From assembly GCA_030248215.1 (NCBI GenBank), contig JASANG010002845.1, positions 124,001-188,000 of the forward strand: 64,000 bases of DNA, written 5' to 3'. Position numbers and translations under genes: made by a program. The notes below the pieces were generated by a model. It saw only the letters and a list, made by a program, of their open reading frames with translations, had not been told where the DNA came from and did no database searches. Position 1 is the stretch's first letter, and each line of letters starts with the position of its first letter. Source of the stretch: Enoplolaimus lenunculus (Eukaryota; Nematoda; Enoplea; Enoplida; Thoracostomopsidae). Shown one piece after another: positions 24,432 through 36,100 of the stretch.

Positions 24432-24690
24432 TTGGATTGATTACGGTGGAACTATTAAACTAATTGATACGTTGTTTAAATTATTATTTCTCATTGCTGT
24501 CATATGAATTCGCTCCTTTTGTCAGCCAACCAGATCACAACTTCAATGTTAAACCAATGTACTATTCATTTATGTGCAGTTCGAGTTATAACCGTTTATC
24601 AATTTGGTAAATTTTCTGCCCAGATAAACATAGCTAACATTTTTGAGTCAGTGGAATTCTATTTATAATATGTCGTCATCAAGATCGCGT
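24432..24690. other. Upstream region of the DB-module gene
   Basis: AT-rich unique sequence; no promoter element or repeat that I can support. Confidence 0.4.
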
Positions 24691-24699
24691 TGCCAATAT

Positions 24700-24798
24700 G
24701 AGTTCCTAAGCTTAAGCAAAAAAATGCAATCTAGAATCTAAACCTACTCTTTTACAGACCGACCCGAAACCTCGACGCCCCTTAAAGTAACATGGGCC
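24700..24798. mobile_element. Truncated telomere-repeat MITE (family B), copy 2
   Basis: The right end CCCCTTAAAGTAACATGGGCC is clear. The left half is lost: only CCTAAGCTTAAGC and AATCTAGAATCTAAACCTAC remain. Confidence 0.7.
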
Positions 24799-26036
24799 AA
24801 GACCTCTATGGCAAGAGTAACACAGTTTTCGTGTAGGGCTATTTTTAGATGCTTTATAACCTTACCCCTTTATAGCATAGAGTACGCAGCAGAAGCTGAT
24901 CTAAAATACAAAGGAGTACACATTTGCTGGGTATCAATACTCAATGGTAAACGAAACCTCGCAAGCGAAACGAACGACTTGCTCAATGCAGTAGTTTGCA
25001 ATGTAGTGAACTACTAATTGCAAACTGTGCGACAATACACAATGCATGTGTTTAACAATGGTTACACGTATGTGCAGTGCAAAATCTTTACAAGAATGAT
25101 AGCCCCTTGGGTTCGAGCGCAAAGCTGGTATATTGAGCTTGTATATAGCGCATTGAAGTCGAGCGGCGGGTCAGTTTAATTGTTGCTTGAAATAATAATG
25201 AAACAAAATATTCATGTGGCAATATTTGTTAAAACCGAACAAGTTCTCTGTCAATCGCCGTAAATGCTTTTTCCCACATATCCAATATGAATGAGTTACG
25301 GAAGTAGGCTTAACCTGTGTTTTAAAACGCCTGAAAGCCAAAAAAATATGACGCTTCGATATTAGTAAAAACACAGATACAATTCTATCTCAGTTACAAA
25401 ATCAAACAGCAACCGGCCCCACCGACTCTGTCATCATATCAAATCTCAGCATATGTAAAACATACAGAGCGTACACAAAAAAGGCAACGAAAATTAAATG
25501 TTTAAAACATGAACAATTTGTGTAATTTAACAAGAAAAAACGACAGTTTTTAAGTTTTATTTTAGTACAAAACTAAATTTTGTTAACAATCAAATGTCAT
25601 CGATGGGTGACCCCGATTTCTAATAAACATTCTGAATGATAACAAGTGAATATTGTGTATCTGAGCGTGTTTAAACGATTCTTTAACACAAGCGCCGGAG
25701 CAGACAGGGGTGGGACCCATCCGGGCCAAGACCCGGTGGATTTTGGGCCCGCGGGCGGCTTTAAGCGGGTCAGGGCCGAGCCGCCAGCCGAAATAAATCG
25801 TTGTTGTTCCCTATGCTGGAACCTAAGTCTGTGTTTAGTATTTTCATTGGACGTGTAAATAGCTTGAATACATATCGCTTACATGGAAACATTTTTCAAA
25901 TCATGTTTGATTCTCTTTGCTTTCGGTGGAATATATGGTTTGACCAAATTTCTCTAATTGGCTTCGAGACTGATTTCAGAGATGCCGTCAAAAAATCGGT
26001 AAACGTTATCTTCAGTTGCTATGAAGAACCGCCGTA
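24799..26036. other. No gene recognised; GC-rich insert near 25695-25795
   Basis: The block GCCGGAGCAGACAGGGGTGG to AGCCGCCAG stands out from AT-rich flanks and shares GCCGGAGCAGACAGG with the reverse strand near 53212, so it is probably a repeat end. Confidence 0.45.
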
Positions 26037-26397
26037 ATGCAGCATTCACAATAACAAATTACGCTGTGCCACCGGGAACGGCATGTGCTAGGGTTAACGA
26101 GTGGCAATTTTAAAAAGTGTCACTCGTTAACCTTACCATTCCACAAATTTTCAATGTAACCCTACCTTAACTCGTGTCACAGAAACTCTTGTGACACCTG
26201 TTATTGGAAAAATTTGCGCTAACTCTACCCTAACAGGTGTCACAAAAGTTTCTGTGACACGAGTTAAGGTAGGGTTACATTGAAAATTTGTGGTATGGTA
26301 AGGTTAACGAGTGACACTTTTTCAAATTGCCACTCGTTAACCCTAGCACATGCCGTTCCCGGTGGCACAGCGTAATTTCTTATTGTGAATGCTGCAT
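26037..26397. mobile_element. 361-bp near-perfect palindrome (foldback element)
   Basis: Left arm starts ATGCAGCATTCACAATAA; right arm ends TTATTGTGAATGCTGCAT. Arms of about 165 bp match with few differences around a short centre near 26195-26225. Internal GTGTCAC and CTCGTTAACC segments are themselves repeated. No coding content. Confidence 0.85.
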
Positions 26398-26639
26398 AAT
26401 GTATAATTACCGGTGATTCATTGCGACAACTCACTGTGTTGGTAAAACCAATCCATTCAGAATTGTCCAGCATGGGCGAATCTGAGCGGCATTTTAATGA
26501 AGGTGGCTAAGTGCGTAGTAACCGAGTCACGCAGCCTTTTACATCCGCATGACGTTGAAGGTCTTGTGGTTTTGAAGGAAGCTGCACTGCACAAAATTTG
26601 GTGAAACATGATTGATTGATAGCGTTATGTTTATAACGT

Positions 26640-26835
26640 TTGTTTGATAATGATGGTTCATTAGTTAATTTTTAGCCAATATCTGCAATATGTTGCTAAG
26701 TTGTTTGGTTTTACGCTAATTTTCTGCGAAATTTCAGCAATTCTTCCCTTAAAATTATGACAAAATTAAAACGAAACGCGCTAAACAGATTAATTTTGCA
26801 AAATTATGCAAAATTTTGCTACCCTCCGGCTGTAC
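26640..26835. mobile_element. Partial element of the CAACCGGAGG family (family J)
   Basis: Colinear with the middle of 59070-59431 (TTAGTTAATTTT, CCAATATCTGCAATATGT, GAAACGCGCTAAACAGA, TGCAAAATTATGCAAAATTT). Only a CCTCCGGCTGTACC right end remains. Confidence 0.7.
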
Positions 26836-26859
26836 CCTGGTTTCAACCGGTTATGGTGG

Positions 26860-26941
26860 CGGACGGAATTTTATTAGAGATACGAACTTCTATTGATTGC
26901 GACTCAAAATGGGGACCCTCTCTTATTTGGGTTACTACAGT
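26860..26941. mobile_element. Fragment of family D
   Basis: Only the right end is present: TTCTATTGATTGCGACTC, GGGGACCCTCTCTTATTTGG and TTACTACAGTA, as in 46756-47202. Confidence 0.65.
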
Positions 26942-26969
26942 AAGAAGCCAAATATAAGGTTGGAAAACC

Positions 26970-27142
26970 CGGAAAATGTATAGAAGACTGCCGGAATAGT
27001 AGTATAAGCATATTCCTAACCCTAAGCGTGAGCGCAAGGATGAGCCTATTCCTAAACCTAAACAAAAAATTTAGTCTAAAGCTTAAGCAGACTCTATTAC
27101 AGCCCAGCAGAAAAACGTTCTAGCCCTGTTCTATACACGGCC
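26970..27142. mobile_element. hAT-like MITE with telomere-like core (family A), copy 5
   Basis: Flanks GGAAAACC and CGAAAACC form an 8-bp duplication with one mismatch. Ends CGGAAAATGTATAGAA and TTCTATACACGGCC. The core carries CCTAACCCTAAGC and CCTATTCCTAAACC. Confidence 0.8.
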
Positions 27143-27204
27143 CGAAAACCTAAAACGCAAAACCGAGGTTCGGATATTCAAAATAGAAAATGTTTTCGTA
27201 ACGT

Positions 27205-27364
27205 GTAGTCAGTCCCATTTGTCCCATCTGTCCAAACTGTCGCATCTGTCCCAATTATATTTTTTTATGTACTCCTGGTACATTGCTGTCCCAGGAAAAT
27301 GGGACGGGTACTCCTGGTACATTTCTGTCCTGGAAAATGGGACGGCCTTTAGGGTAGCATTGGC
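27205..27364. mobile_element. Family B-related end with a few 9-bp minisatellite units
   Basis: Its right end reads AGGGTAGCATTGGCC. Inside are two copies of CTCCTGGTACATT and about five degenerate TCCCATCTG-type 9-mers. On the opposite strand it matches the left edge of the big minisatellite at 43384-43452. Confidence 0.65.
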
Positions 27365-27520
27365 CCCAACACTGATATGCTGTTTAGTTTTACGCACGAA
27401 CAGTATTAAGTTTTTTGAACATTTTTCATTTATACCCTACCACCAACCACTATCGCGCTCAAGCAAAGCCACAATACAAAATTTATATCCACATAACGGT
27501 AAATACTTAATACACATATA

Positions 27521-27646
27521 CACTGCAAAAAATGGTGAGTCATTCCTGACTACACAAGCTGAGTCAAAATTCGACTCCGCCTGATTCAAATTCGACTCAA
27601 TTTGACACCGACGGAGTCGAATTTTGAGTCACCATTTTTTGCAGTG
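27521..27646. mobile_element. Palindromic MITE, family C, copy 2
   Basis: TA on both sides; ends CACTGCAAAAAATGGTGAGT and ACTCACC ATTTTTTGCAGTG. Shorter than copy 1 by an internal loss. Confidence 0.85.
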
Positions 27647-27912
27647 TACGGATAAAAGCGACACCAACAAAACCACACATATATAAATTTTCACAAATAG
27701 ACATTAGAGAATTCAGCAACATCCACAAAACACAGGAGTATATTTACAATATATTCATATATACAATCAGGAATCCGGTCCGTTACTCTAATTTAATAAC
27801 ATAAGATGGTACTCGAAATAAAATTACTCACCCGCTGTTCAAATTCAGCATTTCATTTAGTTCCTTCTAATTTGGAGTCTTAAATAATAACAGTAACTGA
27901 GCAGCTAATCAA

Positions 27913-28290
27913 GTAGGAGCGGGCCCGTAGCCAGCAGAGTACAACCGAAGGTCTGCCTCCGGCTCCGTATAGAAACTCTGTCTATTGTTTAACAAAAATT
28001 TCATGGTTCATTGTATTCGAGTTTATCTTTTGGTACAATTTTAAGCAATACATAAACTGCCGAACACTGGTTCGTTAACAGCCTAATCTAACTTCCCATC
28101 CGGAGCCGATCAAATTTTGTTGACCGCTGGCTCTGGTATCTTTCACCTTCGGTTGCAACCTGACAGCCAGAGAGACACCAGGTGGGCTCAGCCCCAAGAT
28201 TATAATCTCACTTGTAACCTTACTTTCATCGCATGCCCCTCACAAAAATTGTGTTACCATTCACTGTAGGTTGAGCTATCCACGGGGCTT
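27913..28290. mobile_element. Family I MITE interrupted by a family J element
   Basis: Outer sequence GGGCCCGTAGCCAGCAG (27923) and GGTGGGCTCAGCCCC...GGTTGAGCTATCCACGGGGC (28171-28286) belongs to family I. Inside, about 27934-28156 starts GTACAACCGAAGGT and ends CACCTTCGGTTGCAAC, a family J-type inverted end. This is a nested insertion. Confidence 0.55.
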
Positions 28291-29293
28291 ATTTTGCATA
28301 TAATTTAACAATTCAAGAAAAAATTCATCAATCAACAAATAATAAAAATAAAAAATAAGCAGATATAAGTATTATGAAAATATACCAGCCTCCATATTGC
28401 AATTCCATTAAATTACGGTATCAATTTCATCACTGGCCGAAGTAACACATATTTTTATTTAACAAAACGACCACACAAACGGCATACTGCTATTGCAAAC
28501 TAGCTATCAGAAACTTGCACTTTGAATGACATGTAAACTTACACCTAAAGCTGCAGAAGACATTGTAGCAAGATCCGCATCCACCACAACAGACTGCTAT
28601 TTCACATCTTGTGCAAGTTCGGAGCATTGGAGTGTTATGTAATTGTGCAAAAAAACTCTAATTACATCAAGATTTCATAAACGTTACTAGCTAGACATAG
28701 TATATCGAGCTTAACTCTAAATAGTAAACAGCTGTTAGTAACGTTGAGACTATAAAACAATTAAAAGCTTAACGTATATAAATACTACTCCACAAGGCGT
28801 ACAATACACTATAAGATGTTTTGACAAGACTAAACTAATCAAAAAGCAAATAATTATGCACCGGCTTAAAATTCGCAAACTCGACGAGCAAACTTCAAAC
28901 TTTTTGATACAACTACGACTGCTACCGCGAACTTTCCTCAGCATTACATTGTCAATATTCCAAATACAATTGGGCAAGTATATAAAGATGCGACTTAATT
29001 TACAATTAGGTTTTTAGTATTAAAAGTTTGTGTTACCACCACAGGATCGAATCTTAGACATACCATACAACCGCGTGCCAAAAGTGCAACTGGAACAAGA
29101 CGTCAATTACAGATACACAATGAAGCCGAATATTAAGTGCACACTTTGAAAGTAACTAAATCTCATCCAATTTTGCAGGTAACTAAACGTTTTACCAGAA
29201 ATAGCTCGCTATTTAGTGACCTTTAGCAATTGTCGCACGATCTCCAGTACGGAAATAATGCGGCTAGCATTACATGACACAACAGAATCATTG
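28291..29293. other. No recognisable feature
   Basis: AT-rich unique sequence. A 75-codon minus-strand frame at 28750-28977 has no family resemblance or clear splice context. Confidence 0.5.
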
Positions 29294-29303
29294 TATATAT
29301 ATT

Positions 29304-29611
29304 AGAGTTGCCCCGAGGCCAGGATTTTTACCGGGGCAGTGGCCGGAGCCCAAGATCCCGGTGCCAATCGGGGCCAAATAATAACACTTAAAGCCAACTA
29401 TCAATATGAGCTGCAATATACGCAATACGCATATGTTGGCGTAATTTCTGGCAAAATAAAAAATTCTGTACACAGTAATTTTTCAAGCAAGTCAATTAAG
29501 GATTGTATAAAAAACTGGCCTTGGTTAGGCCTCGGCAAATAACCCCTTCGCTGTGGCCCAAGGGTCGTAGTCACCGGTAGCGTTGCCGAGGCCAAGCCCC
29601 GGGCATCTCTA
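29304..29611. mobile_element. GC-ended MITE in TA-rich flanks
   Basis: Ends AGAGTTGCCCCGAGGCC and GGCCAAGCCCCGGGCATCTCT are an imperfect inverted repeat in TATATA flanks. The centre is AT-rich and non-coding. Confidence 0.55.
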
Positions 29612-30183
29612 GTATATATACCACATTTTAGTGCACACAGATACAATAGATTGAAATATTTCCATACAAGATGCATGACACAAAATGAAGAACCGACACT
29701 CAAAATTAAATTTCATAAACATATCGAAATGATAGGGTAAGTGAACGAATACAAAGTAAGAAAAACCACTTTGCAATAAATTTCATTCATACAACGGATC
29801 TACATGAAATACAAATAACACAAAGTTTATCTGCAATTGCCAGTCTAGCGGGTGTGCTTTGCAATACCAATTGAGCTACAACTTTAAAAATGCTGTCAAG
29901 TAGCATTAATTAAATTTCAGTATACTTGTTAGCATAAATCACCGTTGGCGTTAATCATTGATCAACGAGATGACCATTTATAGTTGCAGTGCTTAAGCAT
30001 ACCAAAGCATACATTTCCGGCTATAACAATCAATCTTAAACCACATTCATCCATAAAACACAACATAAGTGTTCGATTTTGCGACCAAAAGTCTATTTTC
30101 ATTATCAGGTTCCGATAAATTGGAGATGGGCTGGCATATATTTCTAATACACCACTTCATTCAACTAGTTCGTAATACCTCAG
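29612..30183. other. 3' flank of the giant zinc-finger gene
   Basis: AT-rich sequence after the TAG stop. No clear minus-strand AATAAA was found close to the stop. Confidence 0.45.
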
Positions 30184-33100
30184 CTAAGTGCTTCTGCTTC
30201 CGCCAGTGCTGGACGAACTAGACCGGCTCCCCCGAGAACGCAGTCGTTTACGACCCCTTGGTTCTTCAGTTTTACAGCAAATCTGTGCATGGTTTTTGAC
30301 CGATTTAGAATTTCTCACACTATCACACTCTGTTGATTTTTTGCCAACATAACCTGCACTTCTGCTACTGCTGCTACTACTATCACGTTTGGCAGATGCT
30401 ACTTTTATAGCAGCCACCGTAAATCGTTTAGACTGGCGCCCACTAACTGGTCGCACTCGTTCGTCAATATCGAATTTCCCTAACTTCGCTGCGTTTGATT
30501 TCTCCAACGAATCTGATGTCGAACCACCCAATACTTTTGGTCCATAATGAGCAGCAGCGCTTGCGCTGTCTGCCGCTCCGCCAGCGCCGCTATTACTTTT
30601 ACCTGGCTTACTTTGTGTCGCGTTTGCGTTTTCACGACACTTATCGGATTCGCAGTGGTATTTTACCGCTTTTGACTCTGCTTGCTTCTCATTGCACATT
30701 TCGGAATCATCCGAATATTGCAAATGCGTCAATCGAACATCTGTCTTTATCGCGGCCTCTTCCCAACTTGATGATGATTGCTGTTGCATATCGTCATCAC
30801 TATCATCGCTGCTCTTACTTTGCATACGTCGTAATTGCTGTCGGTTGTGTCTTTTTTTGTTAAAAGCCTTATATCTTTCATCAATATCAACAGCGTCCGA
30901 CTGGCCACGACGGCAAGCACCAGATTCGCCTAAGCGTTTTTCTTTACCTGCCGCGCCCGTGGAAACTGTCCGTTCATGGTTTAGTGACTGCTTGTCGCCG
31001 TACATGCTTTCGTCATTTCTGCGGAGGGTTTGTTCCTCAGCTAGCGCAACCGAAGAACCTGTTGATGACACAGAATCTCGTCGTTTCTTTGAACTGTGGC
31101 GGTGCCGACGGCGGCGTTCACAATCGACAGAAGATGATGATGAAGAACAAGATAACCTCGACTTGTGACTGCTATTATCATCTGCTCTGGTTGTTCGCGA
31201 CCCCATATGATCCTCTCGATCAGAATCTTTCGAACTTCGGCGTTGCCGACACCGCCGTATTATCGGAGATCGTTTCTGGCTTATGTCGCGGCTAGAACGA
31301 CGATCACGAGAACTGCTGTGTTTGGTGCTCGCTGTTGACGTGTTGTTACTACTCATACGACTACTGTAATTATCGCGATTGCGACTCGAGCTTCGTTGTC
31401 GACTCTGAGATTTAAGCAATGTCACTGTACGATGGCCTGATAAAGTTGTGATGGTATAACCACCTGACGACTGTTTCCGTTTCATGCGGCTGTTTGAGAT
31501 CTTGTCAGATTTTTGACGCTTACATTTATCCTGATGATGACTACTGCTAAGGTTATCTTGTTGTAAGCATGGTAGTGCCGACACAAGCATATCATCAAAA
31601 TCCTTATCGTCGCGACACAGCGCTGCTCGAATAGCTCGACTCGCGGCCGAATTACGGCTTGAACCATTCCCATAAAACGTTGTAGTCGCCATTGCTGTCG
31701 ACCCGTTGCTTTTAGCAAAAACATTATTATTGCCGTAGCTGTACGCAGATTTGCTCCTGGGAATCTGTGTAAACCTGAGCATGATGTTGTACGAGTCCGT
31801 GCTGCCCTTGCTAGGGTCTTGCTTGTCACTTGCCTGCGTCCGCGTCACTTCATACACAAATCCTAAATCATCCACCGAAAACATATCAGATGTATAATGA
31901 GATCGAAATTTTTCAAGCAGTTCAATGCCGTCGTACGTTCTCGTAGCGCCTTTGCTGCGTCCAGATTTGGTGGCTGAGTTGGCATTGGTGGTGCGACCAT
32001 AACTTGACCTGATTTTGTCTTCAATATATTGTTGAAAATGGTCATGAACAGACAGCGATTGAACTAGTGGTCCTAGTTGTGAATGCTGATACGGTTTCGC
32101 GTAAAGTTTTAACCGATCTTGACCAGAGAGCATTTGTGATGGAAGGTCATCGACTGCAGCTGCAACCGACCGGCTCACTGCATCGGACACTGAATCGCCA
32201 ACGCCGACAAATTTAAATAACGTTGGAGGAGCGACGGTTATGCATCGAAACACAATCGTTGCTCTTTCTGCATACCAATGCTGGTTGTTGTCAGTGTTAG
32301 CAAACTTTGTCCGCCGTCCGTCACCGTTTGCCAATCCTTTAAAATCCTTCTCTTGTGATCCCTTCGGTTCATTGCTGCTATCGCTCAATGATCCTTTTTC
32401 CTCTTGATCCTTTCCTTTCGCTTTTCCACAACCAGCAGCAGACACAGGCATCAAACAGCACGATGGCACACGAATTGTGTCAAGTTTGAACGCAAAAGTT
32501 GACCGATTTGCACGCTGAAATTTGTCTAACTGCAAGGGCGCACTTATTGTGTCCGCTCCGCGTTGCAGTTGTTGCGTTATGAATGACGCAAATTCGCGAC
32601 GACAGTCGACATATGACGTTTGCAACGTTCCGGTGATTGTACATGCCGAAATGGCTGTGGAAGTGCCTGTCGCATCTTTAGGGTCGCTATTGAATGCTAA
32701 AGTATCGATACCAAGTGAATCACTTCTGACTGCCGTATCAGAATCAGAATCATCAGCGTCTGCGAACGCTGAAGGCCGCAACTTGAGAAGACGATGCCTT
32801 GCGCCCCGGGCTGTTTTGTTGAGCTTCAACGATACACCTCGATTACCCATGTTTCTGTCTTCATGACGAGTTGACAAACAAAGGTGATTGGAAACTCCTT
32901 CAGATATTGTATCGCTTGCAAAAATTGCTGTAGGTTGTACAGTTGTCTTCTCAGTCGGACTACTAGTGGTGGTTCCTAACGACGTCCCACTAGTCAGCTC
33001 TGATTCACGCAATGCCGCTTGAAAACGTCTTATTTTTTCCATAATTTCTTCTTCGTCTATATCCGCAACGTCGCTTGTGATATCATCTGCTTTACCAACA

Positions 33101-36100
33101 GTAGCAGTTGTGTTTACTGCGGTTGTAGCAAAACCGCTGGTATAATCATCAACTGATGCATTTGCAGCCATTGACGCAACCGTCCAGCTCATTGCATTTG
33201 TCTGTTGGGCGCACATACTAAATACGGTATTTTCTAGTCCGCGTCCGCTTACTGCGGTAGGTACAACATGAGGGTACAACGGAACGTGTAAAATATTGGT
33301 ATTTGGCGCAGTTGCAGCGTGGCGTAACATTTCGTTTGAAAAGGTGCTTGGCTGTTGTGAATTATTGTCCTCACACTGAGGAAACGATCCTTGCTGCTGA
33401 ATATAATCAGTCGAAAATTGGTTCCAACTTGCATTTCGGCTTGTCTCATTAATGCGACTGTCCGACACAGGCGCATAAGATGAAACCTGTCTTGGTCGAT
33501 TTGAAATATTTTCGCGTGCCAAACATTGCTGAGATTCTGGCGTTAGTCCTGTTCCATCATTTTCCATCCCAACCGCAGCTACTGGAGCAGAACTAAACCT
33601 ACTTTGTTTCATTGCCTTAGAATTACGCGAAACGACAATAGAACCACCTCGTTGTGCAGCCCCGATCTTCGTTAAACGCTCTCCAGTGGGTAAATTCGAA
33701 AAACTTGTCAACTCATCTTCAAGAATTTTATCCGCAAAGCGGCCCAACGAACGACGACCATGACCAAGCGAGCGTTTAGTTTCAACTGCCCCTGTAGAAC
33801 TGAGATAGGTTGATCTACTCAAAGGCCGCGTTGTAGTTCTCGCCTTTCCGGTTTCTTCCACGACGCTAATATCTTCACACGGCGACTGTTTGGCGCCTTC
33901 AACATCGACCAGATCAACATTTTGATACGCATCGTTTGGAGACTTGACCTTGCCGCTGCTGGCACCTCCTGTCAACCGTGGGAACTCAACCGATGCGCGT
34001 TTCGGTTCTGATGCAGCGGTGATTTTGTCATTCGATTGTAAATATTCGGTTTCGACGCTCGCCAGTATATTTTCGGCGTCATTTGCCGCTCGATCGTTAT
34101 CGCTAAAAGTGTTGTAATCACCGCTATCATCCTCATCATCATTATCATCACCACCACCATCTTCTTCTTCTTCTTCTTCTTCTTCACTTACATCCGCAAT
34201 TCGCAAAGGTGGCGGCGAGGACGCTTTGCTCTTCTGATTCTGTCCAGCTCTGTTTCGTTTACGGGAAATATTTCTCATTAAATTTATCGCATCTGATTCA
34301 GGTAGTGTCTTCGAAGCCGGCACCGAATGATCAGACGGATTTTGTTTAAAATCCATACTTGCTGATGATGCTTCTTTGGTTGAATCGCCGCTACTTACAA
34401 TTTCTCCATCATCATCATCATCGTTACTATCATTTACATCAGGCACAGTGGTGCAACTATTGTCGACTTCAGGCCGCCAGCTAGACAAGATAGAATCGTC
34501 GTATGTTATAGATGATGCCCGTGCCTTTTGTGCTTTATCAAACTTAAATCTAACAGATTCAGTAACTGTGGACTCAGTACTTTGACACTTACTGAAAACA
34601 ACACCATCTGGTCCGTTTTCATGTTCGCCAGCTTTTTCCCGTTGCGTTAAATTAGTTACATCCAGCTGTGTTCCATTAGTCACAGCAGCTTTCGAGACAG
34701 CTTCTTCAATTAGCAGTTTAGAACGCGCCGGAACAGCTCGCAAAATTGCCGATCGGACAGCTTCGTCAATTGATGCCGCCTTTGCAACAAATATCAACGG
34801 AGCTGCGTCGAGACGTGACGCGTGCAGTGACGCTTCAATCCCGAACGACAAACCAAACACCAGTTCACAGCGGTACGTTACGGTTGGTGACGATACTACT
34901 GTGGTCGCTGACATCTTCTCCGGCTTGGTCCTATCATCACAACCACCAGCATTCAACTCCTCATTTTTGTCGTCGTTCCCATCAGCGGCGGTACTCACAG
35001 CACCAAGCTTGACTGTAAATCCACTTTCACCTGGAGGTTCTTCACCTGGATACAGCGGCGTATAATCGTTGACCCATTTGGTCGTTAAATGCTCTTCAAA
35101 CTGTCGGATGTGACACTCACCAAACACACATTCACCACAATTGACCGCTTGCATGTCGTTGAATCGTGCCAAATGCTCAACAACTTCACGCGGCGTTGGA
35201 TGCGGCGTAGTGCCCGCGCTTAACGCAAGCGATTCTTGAATTTCGGCGTCAAGTGAATGAAATTTTAGGCCGGCTGCGTAGTATGAGAGCATAGACGGCG
35301 GCAAAACGCAAGTAAGTACATCAGCAGTAGCTTGTCGAACCGATTCTTGCCAACTTGATACAATTTCGACTCGTGGTAGCCGGCGATTTTTGGCCGAAAC
35401 AGAATATTCCGAGGTCACTGTTTGTATATCACCACCGATGTTAGTGTCCAAAAGCGGTGGCGCTGATGGGGACGAAAACAATAATTTAATTTTGCTTTTG
35501 ACCGCAGTGTTCGGGGAGCAGCAATCGAACTCTTGAGACTCTACTACACAGTCAAACTGGTCACTTTTGACAGATTTCTTGTAATTTTGAAGCACTGAGC
35601 CCAAAAACTGGGTTGGATTTTGTTCAAATGAAGTATCGACGTGGGTAACGAAGGCTCTAATTGTACGATTTGAAGAATAGGGCCAATCGTTATCTTCGAA
35701 GCAACAAGGGTCACAGACAGAGGTCAGATCCCATGAATCGCTTACAGAAGAATGATTGCAGTCAACGGTGGCCAGAGGCGGCAAATCTTTCTCCAGAGGA
35801 GATGTTAGGAACCCGGGAAGCGGGTTCCCTATTGCGCGAGCGACTGTTAGTATCAGTTTACGAACAGCCAGTCCACGTGAATAGGAAACCTAGAAATATC
35901 ACAATATTATGTGTCAATAAATACATGGGAAAATAGCATATGAACAACTTGTAGACGTAAGGACAAAACCGACCATTCCAGAATCCTCGCTACTCCCTGC
36001 AATCAATTTTTACACACAGTAGTACCAAAAAAGTATACACATGCTAATCACAGCTTATTCTGACCCTAAGTTAGTACAATATAGATTTTCTGAAAAGATA

